From: Gnomoniopsis sp. IMI 355080
Taxonomy: Eukaryota > Ascomycota > Sordariomycetes > Diaporthales > Gnomoniaceae
NCBI GenBank assembly: GCA_027946555.1
Contig: JAPEVC010000033.1
Coordinates: 62,001 to 126,000 of the forward strand
Direction: 5' to 3'
Length of the DNA: 64,000 nt
Below the pieces are notes generated by a model. It ran no database searches. It worked only from the letters and a program-made list of their open reading frames with translations, and was not told the origin of the DNA. This document shows positions 22,322 to 33,371 of the stretch, one piece after another (the first letter of the stretch is position 1; every line of letters begins with the position of its first letter). The position numbers and the translations under genes are program-made.

Positions 22322-23472
22322 ATGGATGTACCGGGATTCGTGTTGGGCATACTGCCTCTCTTCATCTCGATAACTGCCAAGGTACTCGGTAGTCTGATTC
22401 GACGCTATGTATTGATCCGGGGTGTTGTGCTGTTCATATTTGGCAATGCGACGGTTTGGAAGATGCAAAGGAGATTTCTTCTGGGGGAATTGCATGTTGC
22501 GCTGACTTTAAGGAAGATGCTCCAGGACGAGAGCAACATAGTATGTGTGTCCGTAGGTGGCTTGTCTATCTTCGAACAGACCTGGTCTCGGGGCTCACCA
22601 TCAAATCACAGGCTGCTATCATGGCTCAAATTGCTCTGACCGCGTTGTCTCTGGACAGCCTCAGTCAAGTGTCCTGGGTCGCAAGAGCCGCTTTCACTTT
22701 GAGTCTGGTTGCATCGATCATGTGCGTGTACTACGCCAGCTCGCAATATGCAAACCTTGGACGCTTAATGCCAGGGAACTTTGCGGAATGGATCCGGGGT
22801 CACGACAATATCCCCTCCTTACCCAAGGTCACACCAATCCTTACTCTCGCTGCACCTGGAAATCTGCTGTCAGCTTGTGTGATCTCATTTCTCGTTGGTC
22901 TCGGTGTTTACCTGGGCCAGGTATGGCAGCGAGACCTGAACACCTCTGGGTCAGCAGGAGAAAGTCTCGCATCTTTCGTTGTCTACCTTGCAGCCCTTTT
23001 TATATGCCTGACAATCTATGTCTCATCCTTTTCAAACCAAGGAAACAGCAGCTACCATTACGTCGAGGATTGGAGAGAGGTGTGGGGGACAATCCGGAGG
23101 CATGATAGTGAAGCAGACAACACTGTCGAGTCCCGTACTGGAAGACAGCCACCCACTAATGTAATGCCCATAGCCCCAGAGCCAGCAACCCCTGATGATA
23201 AGGATCAGGAAATTGAGACTGGCAGAATAATCGATACTTTGCCGCCCTTGATTGGGGGATCTGGAGCGAAAATCACCACTATCTCCGAGACTTTCCGGAA
23301 AGCAGCCAGGTTACGTCGTGACTTGTCTGTGGTCGATCAACGACTAGCAGATTTGCTGGATGCTGCGCAAGCCGGAGGCCATGGGCGCGCTTCACAACAC
23401 ATGAGCGACGGTGGCAATATAAAGACTGAAGCTGTGCTACAGCAGTCTGGAGAATCAAATGACAGAGGATAA
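22322..23472 (+). CDS. Multi-pass membrane protein of unknown function
   Basis: I propose two exons, 22322–22540 and 22612–23472, joined across a 71-nt GTATGT...CACAG intron in phase 0 (359 aa). Neither frame alone gives a sensible protein. Joined, it starts MDVPGFVLGILPLFISI, a hydrophobic start like those of many fungal proteins. It continues through a basic segment and AAIMAQIALTALSL, and has membrane helices near WVARAAFTLSLVASIMCVYYA, LLSACVISFLVGLGVYLGQ and SLASFVVYLAALFICLTIYV. The last 120 residues are soluble and charged, ending in a probable coiled coil. The ALTALSL...WVARAAF pattern recalls a common uncharacterised fungal membrane family, but I cannot name a function. An upstream exon is possible. 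Confidence 0.65.
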
Positions 23473-24084
23473 GGAGCGGGTGTTTGGCTCGCTGGTTTTT
23501 GGGGAGATATGGATGCCCACAGGGTTGCAAAGGGGGGACGAGATATTGAAGAGAACCAAAACATAGGGGTGAATATAGGGTTTCACCGCACCGTGGGTCA
23601 AGTTGAAGCAGTCGATGAGCATCGCAGATCTAGCCTATTGCCTGCGGCAGAGAATGCAACGATAGACTTCCTTGCTCATTAAACCGCCGGAGAGGGAGTA
23701 TGTTGTACGTTCAAGCATGCCGTTTCTTGTAGGGCCGTGCTGGGGGTGGAGAAAGGAGGCTTCCACCTCAGAAGGACAGGTGGATCTCGGGATTGTGTGT
23801 ACAAGGCGGTCTACTTCGAAAATATACTCTCTTCTGAGGCCGTTGCTGCTAATCAATATCCATTTTCCTTGATTCAGGGGGTATTCTCGCAAGGCTAGAA
23901 AGGGCAAATCTAAATAGAGTGCAAATGATGCTATGTACACGTTGTCAAGTTATCGAGGCGGCGCCGGAAAGTCTGACACGGCTCCCGATACCGAAGCACT
24001 CACATTGGAAAGGACGAAGCATAATGCCGTCAACGAAACCTCCACGATGTTGTGTCCAGATTTGGGTGTCTTTGAACCCCGCCA
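23473..24084. other. Convergent 3' gap between membrane-protein gene and PKR1
   Basis: This 612-bp stretch contains the two 3' UTRs. No feature is recognised. Confidence 0.6.
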
Positions 24085-24588
24085 TTACTTCGTCTTCTCA
24101 CTCTCATACTCTGACACCTTCTCCCACTCGTCCTCAGTGCTAACACTTGATTTGCTCCCTTGGGATGCTGGAAGACCTCGCTGCTTGACCTCGCCAGCTG
24201 CTGGGTCCTGGATCTCGACTTCCTTGCTGGCTGCTGCAGTGGGCTGGCCCTTTGTCTTGGTCCTCGTCAAGAAGCTCTCGACCTCTGTGCCTTCGCTATC
24301 CGATGTCTCTAAGTCGGCCTTGGCAGCTGTTTTTCGTGCGGCGCGGGCCTGCTCCTTCAATTCAGCGTCGTGGTTCGCCTGCAGCTCGCGCGCGAACCAG
24401 TTGATGGCATACCACAGGCCGGCGGAGAGGCAGGACAGTATGATGAAGTGGATACTATAGGTGGCGAGCAGTAGGGCGCCGAGGACGAGCTGCAGGGCAG
24501 CGAAGGTAACGTTGGTGGCAATGAGGAGGGAAGGCGTGGGTCCGGGGGTGAAGATGGATTCCCACAAGTCCTGAACGAATTGCGACAT
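24085..24588 (-). CDS. PKR1: V-ATPase assembly factor PKR1
   Basis: Single exon, 167 aa. Two close hydrophobic helices, SLLIATNVTFAALQLVLGALLL and then IHFIILSCLSAGLWYAINWF, lie within residues 20–65. The rest is a charged cytosolic tail rich in Glu/Lys/Ser/Thr. The pattern FVQDLWESIFTPG at the start and WYAINWFARELQ after the second helix are typical of Pkr1, an ER membrane protein needed in yeast for assembly of the Vo part of the vacuolar H+-ATPase. The tail is longer than in yeast, as in other filamentous fungi. The start is the first Met, directly before the conserved segment. Confidence 0.88.
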   Translation of the reverse strand: MSQFVQDLWESIFTPGPTPSLLIATNVTFAALQLVLGALLLATYSIHFIILSCLSAGLWYAINWFARELQANHDAELKEQARAARKTAAKADLETSDSEGTEVESFLTRTKTKGQPTAAASKEVEIQDPAAGEVKQRGLPASQGSKSSVSTEDEWEKVSEYESEKTK

Positions 24589-27027
24589 GATGTGGGATAA
24601 TGGCCTTGTAGAGACGGCGTTTGACGGGGTGTTCTGATGATGAGGCTTGGCGTGTCAAATTACCTGAAAGATGAGAATGTCAGTGCCATGGCCAACGGGG
24701 CAACTCTCTATGGTACATCCGGTACAGAGCGCGTGCTGGAACCACTTTCAAATCAGGTAGACGAGACATACGTGTGACGGAGAAAAAGGACGAAGCAGAA
24801 TGCGCTGGCAGTCTAATTCACGAAGAACAGAAGACGGGTCGCGTTGGGTTGCTCCCTGGCGTTTTGAGCAACGACAAATAATTGAATGGGCGTTATAGAG
24901 ATATCGTAACCAAGAAGAAAGCTTTGATTGACAAAGTCGAGCCGCTGTTGGGGTGGAAAGGACTTGCTTTGCGTGTTGTCATATCCAAAGTGCATGACGG
25001 CAGGAGAGAGGGGCATAGGACCGTCAGGTGCCAGCCCCGCGCCCGTACGAGTGATGTCGGGTATCAAGTAAGCGCGCTTAGACGCGGACCGCACCGTGGA
25101 CGCGTTCCCCTGCACAGACTCTTAAGAATTTGTGACCCGTTCTCTTCTTAATTTGCTTAGATACAGTTCGGCATTGAAGAAGCCCAGCTAGGAGGCATTT
25201 AATAGGGGTCGGACACTTGTCATTCATTCATCTGTCTGGGTACCTGAACTGCACTCAGGACTTGATCAAGGTAGGCATGTACATAGGTGATTTCCGAGCA
25301 GTCATGATGATAAACGTTGAGGTCGGCGAGGGAGCCTCTTCGTGCAAATACTGGACGGCCTGCCGATTGTTGTACATCCATAACGGCGTCCTAAGTCGAG
25401 TAAATCATGTTGTTGAAATCGAATGCTACAAATCCAGTAGCAATCATCCACATGGTATGTCCCTGATCTAAAGACAGCACTTGTGCCGATTTTTGCGGGA
25501 ACCAGGACCGCTCCATCCAATCTAGCAACTTCTATGGCTTGAACTTCACACGGGACGGGAGCTTAGTCGGATGAAAATAAAGAGACTAGTGGTGAAGTGG
25601 CAGGTTGACTGTGCGTGTTAGGCGTTTCTTTTGGAGCTGTTCAAGCTCGTACATCGGTGAAGTTGCTTCAGATCATACACGTACACGAGAATGAAGGGTC
25701 TCTTATGCTTAATCGGGTATACTTGCTTCCATCATTGCAGGATCCTCGTCGCTAAACACATGTCTAGTCAGCTACCTAGATGATCAATCCAGCGAGGAGG
25801 CAGTATTTCGAATAAGCGTTGTTGGCGTACAGTCTCAGGGGTTGAACTTGAGTTTCGAGTTTGGCCCAGTCGCAATCATTCGGAGTCCGGAACGAACCGT
25901 TCAACGAGCTCAACGTCGTGGGTAGTCACCGGGATCAGACCGTGTCCTGTCCCTGGTCCAAGTGAATACTGAACCGTCACGGTCTATAGTGCCGAATTGG
26001 AAGGTCAAAGTTTTGGCGCGTGGTGAGATGTAAGAGAGTATCAAAAATGGAATTGCAGCCGGGGGCCGCGCATCGAGCCGCAGCCGTTCCACAGACGTGA
26101 GCACACCAATAATCCCTAGCGGCTGTCGCGGTCCAGATTACCATGTTGAAGGTAGGGCAAACTTCGTATGCGGCATTCCAAGTCGTATGCGAGATCTGCG
26201 GGAAGGTTTGGTCGTCATGCTAGATTTTGCGCTTGATGAAATGCAGTAGGGGGGTCGTCGAATGACTTGCCAATCCATGCGTCCTAGAGCGCCTGCAGGG
26301 AAGACCCCATCCAAGTGGCCATGCAGAGCGTGAAGGCTGGAAGGCAGCTTTGCCTTCCGACGAATCGAACTCGTTGCTTAACGTGCAGACCAAACGGGCA
26401 CACGTGGGCTCGTTTATAATTTATTATTAGTGTTGCCATGTCAGTCTTTCGCAATTTGTTCTAGCCTCTGAATGGCAAACGCGCACGACGCACGGCTGAT
26501 TGCGTCCATCTCATCTTCCGACCGCCAGTGGTGTGTGACTCGAATTCGTCGAGGAGAAAGGCGCCAAAGTGGTGGAATATGTTTGAGCGCCGGAAGCCGG
26601 AGAACAAGAAAAAGAAAGCCGCGCTGTCGCTAAACAAAATGTAACCCGGTTTGCAACATATCTGGAACCGCGGCAATGCATCATACCAAGCAAGGGCCAG
26701 CCAGCTCGTTGCAATCGGGTGAGGAGAAACAGGAAAATTAATACTCGAGATATGGGCTGGAAGGTTGCTGGGATAGGCAATTCTGGGAAGATCACAAGAT
26801 ATAACAATTATATCTAGTAGTCCGACCTATATGCCTCACATGCTGCTTTGTTTACAACCATGATCTCTTATCATTACATTCCTGCTGAGCTGAAGGTTTA
26901 TTGCATGAGTGCCTACTTTCATCATTCCACATTAAACCTGAGACCAAGGCTTGCAAGCTTGCCAGGCTTGTCCCGTCTGGGCACTGGGTGCACTGGGCAG
27001 ACACATTTAGTTTACCACTTTTATACA

Positions 27028-27037
27028 TACCTAGGTA
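27028..27037. repeat. TACCTAGGTA palindrome
   Basis: Exact copy of the recurring 10-nt palindrome, about 1.1 kb upstream of the RAX2 start. Confidence 0.95.
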
Positions 27038-27648
27038 CTGGCAAACCGACAGTCTGAGTGCATACTTTATTAGCAGGCAAGGCCTCGATATTGGCCGGTT
27101 GGGTGCCTCCTGGTCTGATCTTACGAAAAGGAATGGGCTGCAGGGGTAGTACCTGTATTACATGGCGCACGGCTAGAAGGCCCATATTATCAGGGTTGCC
27201 GGGCCTGTGATTTGCTGAGCACACATCCCAGGAAATTAAAATGTTGTCCACACATCTTACGCAGTAGCATACAGTCTCCAAGCCAATCTGCCAATTTCGC
27301 CTATCTTTGCTGAGGACAGGGACTGTTTTGTCCGCTGTTATGAGGACTAAGCGTGGGAGGGAAAACACCACAGTTCCTTCATACACATTCTTTCACTGCA
27401 GTACATTCATGCAACCTAATACTCATTTTCTCTCCTGCTCCACTGTCACTGACCTCCCAAGCTTTTGTTCTTGAGAGTGCAAACATCCATTCGCCTACAC
27501 TACCTATTCCAACATCTTGTCACGGCCCTATCAGCTTGAGGGCACAGCAGCCCCCCCTCCCGTTGGACTCGTCTCCTGAACTCCAAACCACGCAATCTTG
27601 CGGGTCACCCCGACGAACTCAATTCGCAATCCACAAACAGCCAAACGG

Positions 27649-27657
27649 TACCTAGGT
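27649..27657. repeat. TACCTAGGT, near copy of the palindrome
   Basis: Nine of ten positions of TACCTAGGTA, about 490 bp upstream of the RAX2 start. Confidence 0.85.
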
Positions 27658-28137
27658 GACATTGACAAAGGCCATTGATTTTTTGTCCTGTGCATTCAAG
27701 ATTACATACGACAGAGACTTTCCTCCGACTGATTTCTTCACAAACGCTCTCTTCCACCAACTGCGCATCATCTCCTAAACACAGCGCTCCACTACGCGGA
27801 CGGAGCATCTGCCGTCTTGGTCTTTCGCCTCGTGAGATCCTTGGAGAAAGAGAAGGCAGTGTCACTTGGCCTCGCCAACATCTTTTAATCTGATTTACCA
27901 CCTCAGCATTCATTCCATCACGCTCGTTTTCAACATACTTTTCGATCTCTGAAGCTCCGATCCCCGAGCGCGAACCGAACGACGCGACTTCAGGTCCTGC
28001 CGATACAACATCAACACCTCCACATATTCTTCGCCTCTGATATGGACTACGCATAGAGCACTTGTCCGCAGCTTTTCGTTCCCACGGCCATCTACCTGCG
28101 AACCCCACGAGCTCGGGGCCAACTGCGACCTGGCCTG

Positions 28138-31100
28138 ATGTTTCGCGCCATGGGCCACCCTCAGTCGCGGCCCACTGCCGCTCCGACAAGAACAAGAGGT
28201 ACTCCCACATTGCTCAGGTCGCTCTTAACGGTCGCCTCCTTGGCATTTTTGCCTCCGTCGCACGCCATCAACTTTACAGCTATCACTGCGACCAATCTTG
28301 ACCTTGACGGACTTGGGCAGGTTGGAATTGCCGGAGATTTCACCGGCTTGTCGCTCTACGAATTCGAGGGCCAGAATGAGAACCCATTCACCACAAATGG
28401 CAGCGAGGCCTTGCTCGCTCGGCTACCGAATGGCGTCTTTGCCTCGGTCCTACAGGCAGATGCCTCAATACAGTCCATGTGCGACTGGGTCTCTAATGGA
28501 GCTGCACAGGGTGTCGTAATAGCAGGGAATTTCACCAGTCTGAGCGACCAGCCGTCCACGGGTATCGCCCTCTTCAACCCAAATACTACAGAGGTCACCT
28601 CATTAGACGGTCTGCAGGGCTCGGTCAATGCAGTGCTTTGCGACGGCGACACGGTCTATGTAGGTGGCAACTTTATGGGCATTGACAACTCCACCAATGC
28701 CGTTTCGTACGTCGCTGGAACGGGCTTCAAGGCGCTTCCCTTTGCCGGCTTCAATGGCATTGTCTCGTCAATTGCGAGGGCTTCCAATGGACACATCATC
28801 TTCGGCGGGTCTTTCACCGGCCTGGGCAACACGAGTACCCCCACAACTCCCGACGAGCAGGTCATCAACCTATCTACGGCCAACATTTCCTCGACTGGAT
28901 CCAGTACGACCACCGGCTTCAGCGATCCGAGCAACATCATTTGCAAAACGGGCGATGTGGACGGTGCGGGCAACACTTGGCTGCTTGCAGACAACACCGC
29001 TGGTAGCTGGAGCGCCAGCATGGGATTTGGTTACCGGCCCACAAAATTGCGTCTGTACAACACTCACCAGGACGGGCGTGGTACCAAGACATGGCGATTT
29101 ACGGCGCTGCCTCTCAACGGGATCATGAACTTCACCTATATCGATCCTAGCACAAATCAGAATACCACGTGCACCAGCGAGTGTCCCCTGAGCAGCAACT
29201 CGAGCATTACATACCAAGACTTTCACTTCGTCAACGTCATAGGAATGAACGCTTTTCGAGTTGACATCTCGGACTGGTACGGTAGCGGCGGTGGTCTCGA
29301 CGGTATCGAGCTGTTTGAGGATGACATCTTTGCCTTTGCCATCAATGATTTCAATGAGCCTTCCTGTGCAAGCATCTCAACCGCCTCAAAGTCTACGCAG
29401 ACTGGAGCTTGGACAACCTCACCATCTCTCGACAGCAGCGCAGAATACCTCACGGTGTCACTCAGCAGCCCGATCACTAATGATTCAGCGTCTGTGGTCT
29501 TCTTTCCGGACATCAGAGAATCGGGCTACTACACTGTCAATGTCTACACCCCGGGTTGTCTGCAAGATGACTCGTGTAATTCCCGCGGCCAGGTCCAACT
29601 TACTGGCACCATGTCGAACACAAATTCGAACGGCTCGATCAACACGGTCTTGTTCCAAACCAATAATTTTGACAAGTATGATCCCATCTACTATGGCTAT
29701 GTCGACGCCACTTCGAGCTCATTCAGACCCTCTGTCACGTTGGCGCCCGCAAATGGCCAGACCCTTGAGCAGCAAACCGTGGTGGCGCAGAAGGTTGGCT
29801 TTGTCATCTACAACACCACTGATGGACTCAATGGCCTTTTCGAGTACGATCCCGCCGTTTCAACATATACCAGTTCCGACTTTCAAACCTCCGTCTTCGA
29901 TAGTCTGGGTATGAACTTTACTACCTCGTCTGTGGTCAATGCTTTGGCGACCTCCGGCGACGTGACTTTTATCGGCGGCAACTTCACTCTCACAGGGTCG
30001 AGCAACATCGTGTCCGTCAATAGCCAGAGCTCCACAGTTGAGTCACTCAATGGTGGCTTGAATGGCTTTGTCGCATCAGCTGTGGTCAGCAATAGCAGCC
30101 TATGGGTGGGTGGGTCTTTCAGCAACACTGAAGACAACAGTGTCACTGGCCTAGCTAATGTCGCTGTGTACAATATCTCAACCAGCGCTTGGGGTGCGCT
30201 GGGCGCCGGAGTCAACGGGCCCGTCTCCTCGGTTGTGCCGCTGACTATGAATATCTCCAGCTCAACCCCTGAGGTCGTCATTAGCTTGACGGGCAACTTC
30301 AGCCAGATCAATGCTTTTGGGAGCAACCTGGCTGTTTCCACGAATGGCTTTGGTGTCTGGGTTCCGTCCCAAGCAAACTGGCTCAGCAACCTTGATATCG
30401 ACGTGGAGTACCTGGACGGCAGACTGACCTCGTCTGTTCTGGAAGTGACCGGAAGCGCTCCATTGTATGGCGGATCTGTCCTATCAGCACAACTCGGATC
30501 AGTCGACGAAGCCAGCTTGAGCGAGAGCAGCAGCGATCTCGCGATCGGGACATATTCCGCCTCCATTCTGAGCGACTCGCTCAATGCATCCGAGCCTTTG
30601 GCAACAGTCGATACACTGAGCACCGGCAGTCTCTCGGGTGTCTTTGCAGGCGCGTTTTTGGACACCAGCAGCCTGAACGTTACCGTTCTGGCAGGACACT
30701 TCTCGGCTACAGCAAGCAACGGTTCGACCATTAACAATGTCGGAATCGTCAATAGGTCGAACAATTCCGTGTCTGGGTTTGTCTCTGGCGTTTCTTCAGA
30801 CTCAACATTTGTCGCTGCTGCTGTCCAAGGCACTACCGCATTTGCTGGCGGTAACGTGAGCGGCTCTGTGAACGGTGCTACCGTCCGTGGATTAGTGTCA
30901 TTCGACCTTCAGACCAACGACTATGGCGTGCAGCCCCCAGCCCTGGATGGTGGTAACAGCACCGTCAGTGTGATTGCCGTCCGCCCAGATACTGGCGATC
31001 TCTATGTTGGCGGATCCTTCGACACAGCAGGGTCTTTGGGGTGTCCAGCAGTCTGTATCTACAGTTCATCTTCCTCGCAATGGAACCGACCTGGTACTAA

Positions 31101-31875
31101 TCTGGCCGGCGCCACCAAGACCATGGTATGGGTTTCGAACACGAAACTCATTGCTGGTGGTAACTTTACCGTCAATGGCACCACGACGTCTCTGGTGACC
31201 TTCACCGCGGGTGATTCCACGTGGGACAGTTATCCCGGCGCTACTGCCATCCCGGGTCCTGTTGATATCGTCACTCAAGGCTCCCAAGATGGTAGTCAGA
31301 TTTGGGTTACCGGAACCGCTACCAATGGATCTATTTTCTTGATGAAATACGATGGGTCCAACTGGAAGTCCGCCGGTCAGCTGTTTGATGCCGGCACAGA
31401 GATTCTGTCTTTGCAGATTTTCTCCCTCACAAGCTCGCATGATTCGTCGGACCTACTGGACGCAAAGATGTCACTAATGCTGACTGGACGCATTGTGGTT
31501 CCTGGGTTCGGCACCGCGAGTGCTGCGCTATTCAACGGCACGGCGTTGACTCCTTTCGCTCTCACCACAAATTCGGGCAACAAGGCAGGCACCATCAACA
31601 AGATATTCACTGAGAAGACCGACTTCTTCAGTGGCGAGAGCGGTGGCGGACTTCCCATCTATGCGATTGTCCTGATAGGACTTGCCATTGCGTTGGGGCT
31701 GACCCTCCTCATCGTGGTGGCCGGCATGGCCATGGACAGACTGCGAAAGAAACGGGAAGGATATGTACCTGCCCCAACGTCGGCAATGAGCCGCGGCAAC
31801 GGTATGCAACGGGTGCCCCCACATGAGCTCCTCGAGTCACTGGGTAAAGGGCGGCCGGGGGCACCGACCGTGTGA
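28138..31875 (+). CDS. RAX2: Cortical polarity marker RAX2
   Basis: Single exon, 1245 aa; yeast Rax2 is about 1220. A signal sequence, LLRSLLTVASLAFLPPSHA, ends near residue 43. The large extracellular part repeats beta-propeller-like units of the type VYVGGNF, IIFGGSF, TFIGGNF, LWVGGSF and LYVGGSF, with many N-x-S/T glycosylation sites. A single membrane helix (IYAIVLIGLAIALGLTLLIVV) lies near 1173–1193, followed by a basic stop-transfer RLRKKR and a short cytosolic tail. Rax2 is a long-lived cortical protein that, with Rax1, marks sites of past growth; in hyphal fungi it helps keep the axis of polar growth. A second Met (MGHPQ) lies four codons downstream. A 316-codon antisense frame at 29883–30833 is a codon-bias shadow. 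Confidence 0.93.
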   Translation: MFRAMGHPQSRPTAAPTRTRGTPTLLRSLLTVASLAFLPPSHAINFTAITATNLDLDGLGQVGIAGDFTGLSLYEFEGQNENPFTTNGSEALLARLPNGVFASVLQADASIQSMCDWVSNGAAQGVVIAGNFTSLSDQPSTGIALFNPNTTEVTSLDGLQGSVNAVLCDGDTVYVGGNFMGIDNSTNAVSYVAGTGFKALPFAGFNGIVSSIARASNGHIIFGGSFTGLGNTSTPTTPDEQVINLSTANISSTGSSTTTGFSDPSNIICKTGDVDGAGNTWLLADNTAGSWSASMGFGYRPTKLRLYNTHQDGRGTKTWRFTALPLNGIMNFTYIDPSTNQNTTCTSECPLSSNSSITYQDFHFVNVIGMNAFRVDISDWYGSGGGLDGIELFEDDIFAFAINDFNEPSCASISTASKSTQTGAWTTSPSLDSSAEYLTVSLSSPITNDSASVVFFPDIRESGYYTVNVYTPGCLQDDSCNSRGQVQLTGTMSNTNSNGSINTVLFQTNNFDKYDPIYYGYVDATSSSFRPSVTLAPANGQTLEQQTVVAQKVGFVIYNTTDGLNGLFEYDPAVSTYTSSDFQTSVFDSLGMNFTTSSVVNALATSGDVTFIGGNFTLTGSSNIVSVNSQSSTVESLNGGLNGFVASAVVSNSSLWVGGSFSNTEDNSVTGLANVAVYNISTSAWGALGAGVNGPVSSVVPLTMNISSSTPEVVISLTGNFSQINAFGSNLAVSTNGFGVWVPSQANWLSNLDIDVEYLDGRLTSSVLEVTGSAPLYGGSVLSAQLGSVDEASLSESSSDLAIGTYSASILSDSLNASEPLATVDTLSTGSLSGVFAGAFLDTSSLNVTVLAGHFSATASNGSTINNVGIVNRSNNSVSGFVSGVSSDSTFVAAAVQGTTAFAGGNVSGSVNGATVRGLVSFDLQTNDYGVQPPALDGGNSTVSVIAVRPDTGDLYVGGSFDTAGSLGCPAVCIYSSSSSQWNRPGTNLAGATKTMVWVSNTKLIAGGNFTVNGTTTSLVTFTAGDSTWDSYPGATAIPGPVDIVTQGSQDGSQIWVTGTATNGSIFLMKYDGSNWKSAGQLFDAGTEILSLQIFSLTSSHDSSDLLDAKMSLMLTGRIVVPGFGTASAALFNGTALTPFALTTNSGNKAGTINKIFTEKTDFFSGESGGGLPIYAIVLIGLAIALGLTLLIVVAGMAMDRLRKKREGYVPAPTSAMSRGNGMQRVPPHELLESLGKGRPGAPTV

Positions 31876-33371
31876 AGCAGTGTTTTTGAAAGAGGAGGAT
31901 ATACCCCAATCGACGGAAAACGAAGGATTTGAGGCATTTCATGGGCGTTTTTTAAGGTCAAGAGCCATATTGTTCTGGTAATTATGCATGGAGTAGGGGC
32001 GTTACAAAATGTATCTTTTCGTGGCATATACGTGGGCATATCGGGCCCCATCACGATCACTGAAAGCAACTCTTCTTCATCGACCGAATCGGGACGTGGG
32101 ATGGGGCTAGCAGGTGTGCCGTACAATTACTAGAGCCAGGCCTCGAGAAGGGGGAGCGGCTTGCAGGATTTACCTCGACCGGTGGAGGGGCACAAAGCAT
32201 TTCTTACCTGACCCGGCACTGGATTTTCTACATTACCAGGTTTCACGACGATACCAATTTAGTAATGTCTATGTTTAACTTCTTGTATTCGATATAGCTT
32301 TTTCCCTTTATTTTCTACGGTCAGAAGAGTACATGGCCTCAATTGTACACTAGATAGTCACGGAGGATTTCCGAAATCGAGCCATATGACCCAGGTCATG
32401 GCTCGTTGGGTTCAAGAAAGAGCCGAATGGATGATCACAGTATGCAGTCATTTCACCTTCAGTCTTCGGATAGAATTGGTCGCTCATCGTGTAGTGGGCC
32501 GGTGCCCTCCTCGCTCTTGTTGTCTGAAGAGTTGTAGATGTGGAACAGAAGCTATCAAGGCGCAGCACCAAGTGAGTAGCAACAGTAGAATAGAATCATG
32601 GATTTGCGTTGAGAGTCGTATCGTGTAATCTGACAGCATATCGAGAAGAGACTGTCTGGAGGTAATGTGTGCAAAAAGGCTGGAGGAATGTGGCCAGCAG
32701 GAGAAAAGATGGCAGTAGTCGTAGTGCATGGGAAGTATACAAGCACAGTACGGACCTAATAGCCAATTGCCAGCAGTGTTTCATCCCCAGAATCAGATGG
32801 ATCGACCTTTTGAATTCTGACAGTCGGGCTGTCCCGAGAAAAGGGGGCCTGTGCGCGCTGGTCTAGCCAGCGAAGTGGGTCTGGATCCCTGCTGCTCCTG
32901 CGTCATTTGGGACCTTGCTTTAAGCCTTCTTGGACACTATGCAGATAAATGTGCCAGCTCCCATGTGAAGCTCCTCTGCCAGACACCAAGCTAGGGATCC
33001 ACCCACCCAGTATTCCGCCATTGGAGCTACTTTTGGATCCATACTTATATCGTACATACAGGTACCGAAGGCCATGCACTTGCTCCTTGGCTCCTTGATA
33101 CAGGTACAACGCGGACGAGTCATTCTCACCCCCATTGGACAGTCTACCGATACAGACCGAACGTGCTCTATCGCCAGAGAGACTGGGCAGCATCATCTCT
33201 CAGGTTTTGCTTGACCATAGCCACAAATCGCGTCAATTGGTGTTATAATCTCCCCTTTGGAGCCACTTTCAACTCCCTGTCGATCGCAGAACTTGGCTTC
33301 GCCCCGAGGTCGACGGGTTTAGGGAACGACGAGCAGTCTCGGAGTGCTGAACAACGACGCCGGCGCCCAAG
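31876..33371. other. Intergenic region between RAX2 and YVC1
   Basis: This 1.5-kb stretch contains the RAX2 3' UTR and YVC1 promoter. Frames here are short and unrecognisable. There is an AT-rich patch around 32270–32320. No repeat of note. Confidence 0.55.

Larger units (their letters stand above)
24589..28137. other. 3.5-kb stretch without a recognisable gene
   Basis: This includes the PKR1 promoter at the left and the RAX2 promoter and a likely long CT-rich 5' leader at the right (about 27380–28130). Frames in the middle are short and show no family. TACCTAGGTA occurs at 27028–27037 and a near copy at 27649–27657. No tRNA-like B box with a partner A box was found. Confidence 0.55.

Noticed and set aside
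29883..30833. 316-codon antisense frame inside RAX2
   Set aside because: The plus-strand RAX2 is a clear conserved protein. The antisense translation is Leu/Pro/Thr-rich without domains, which is a usual shadow of biased codons.
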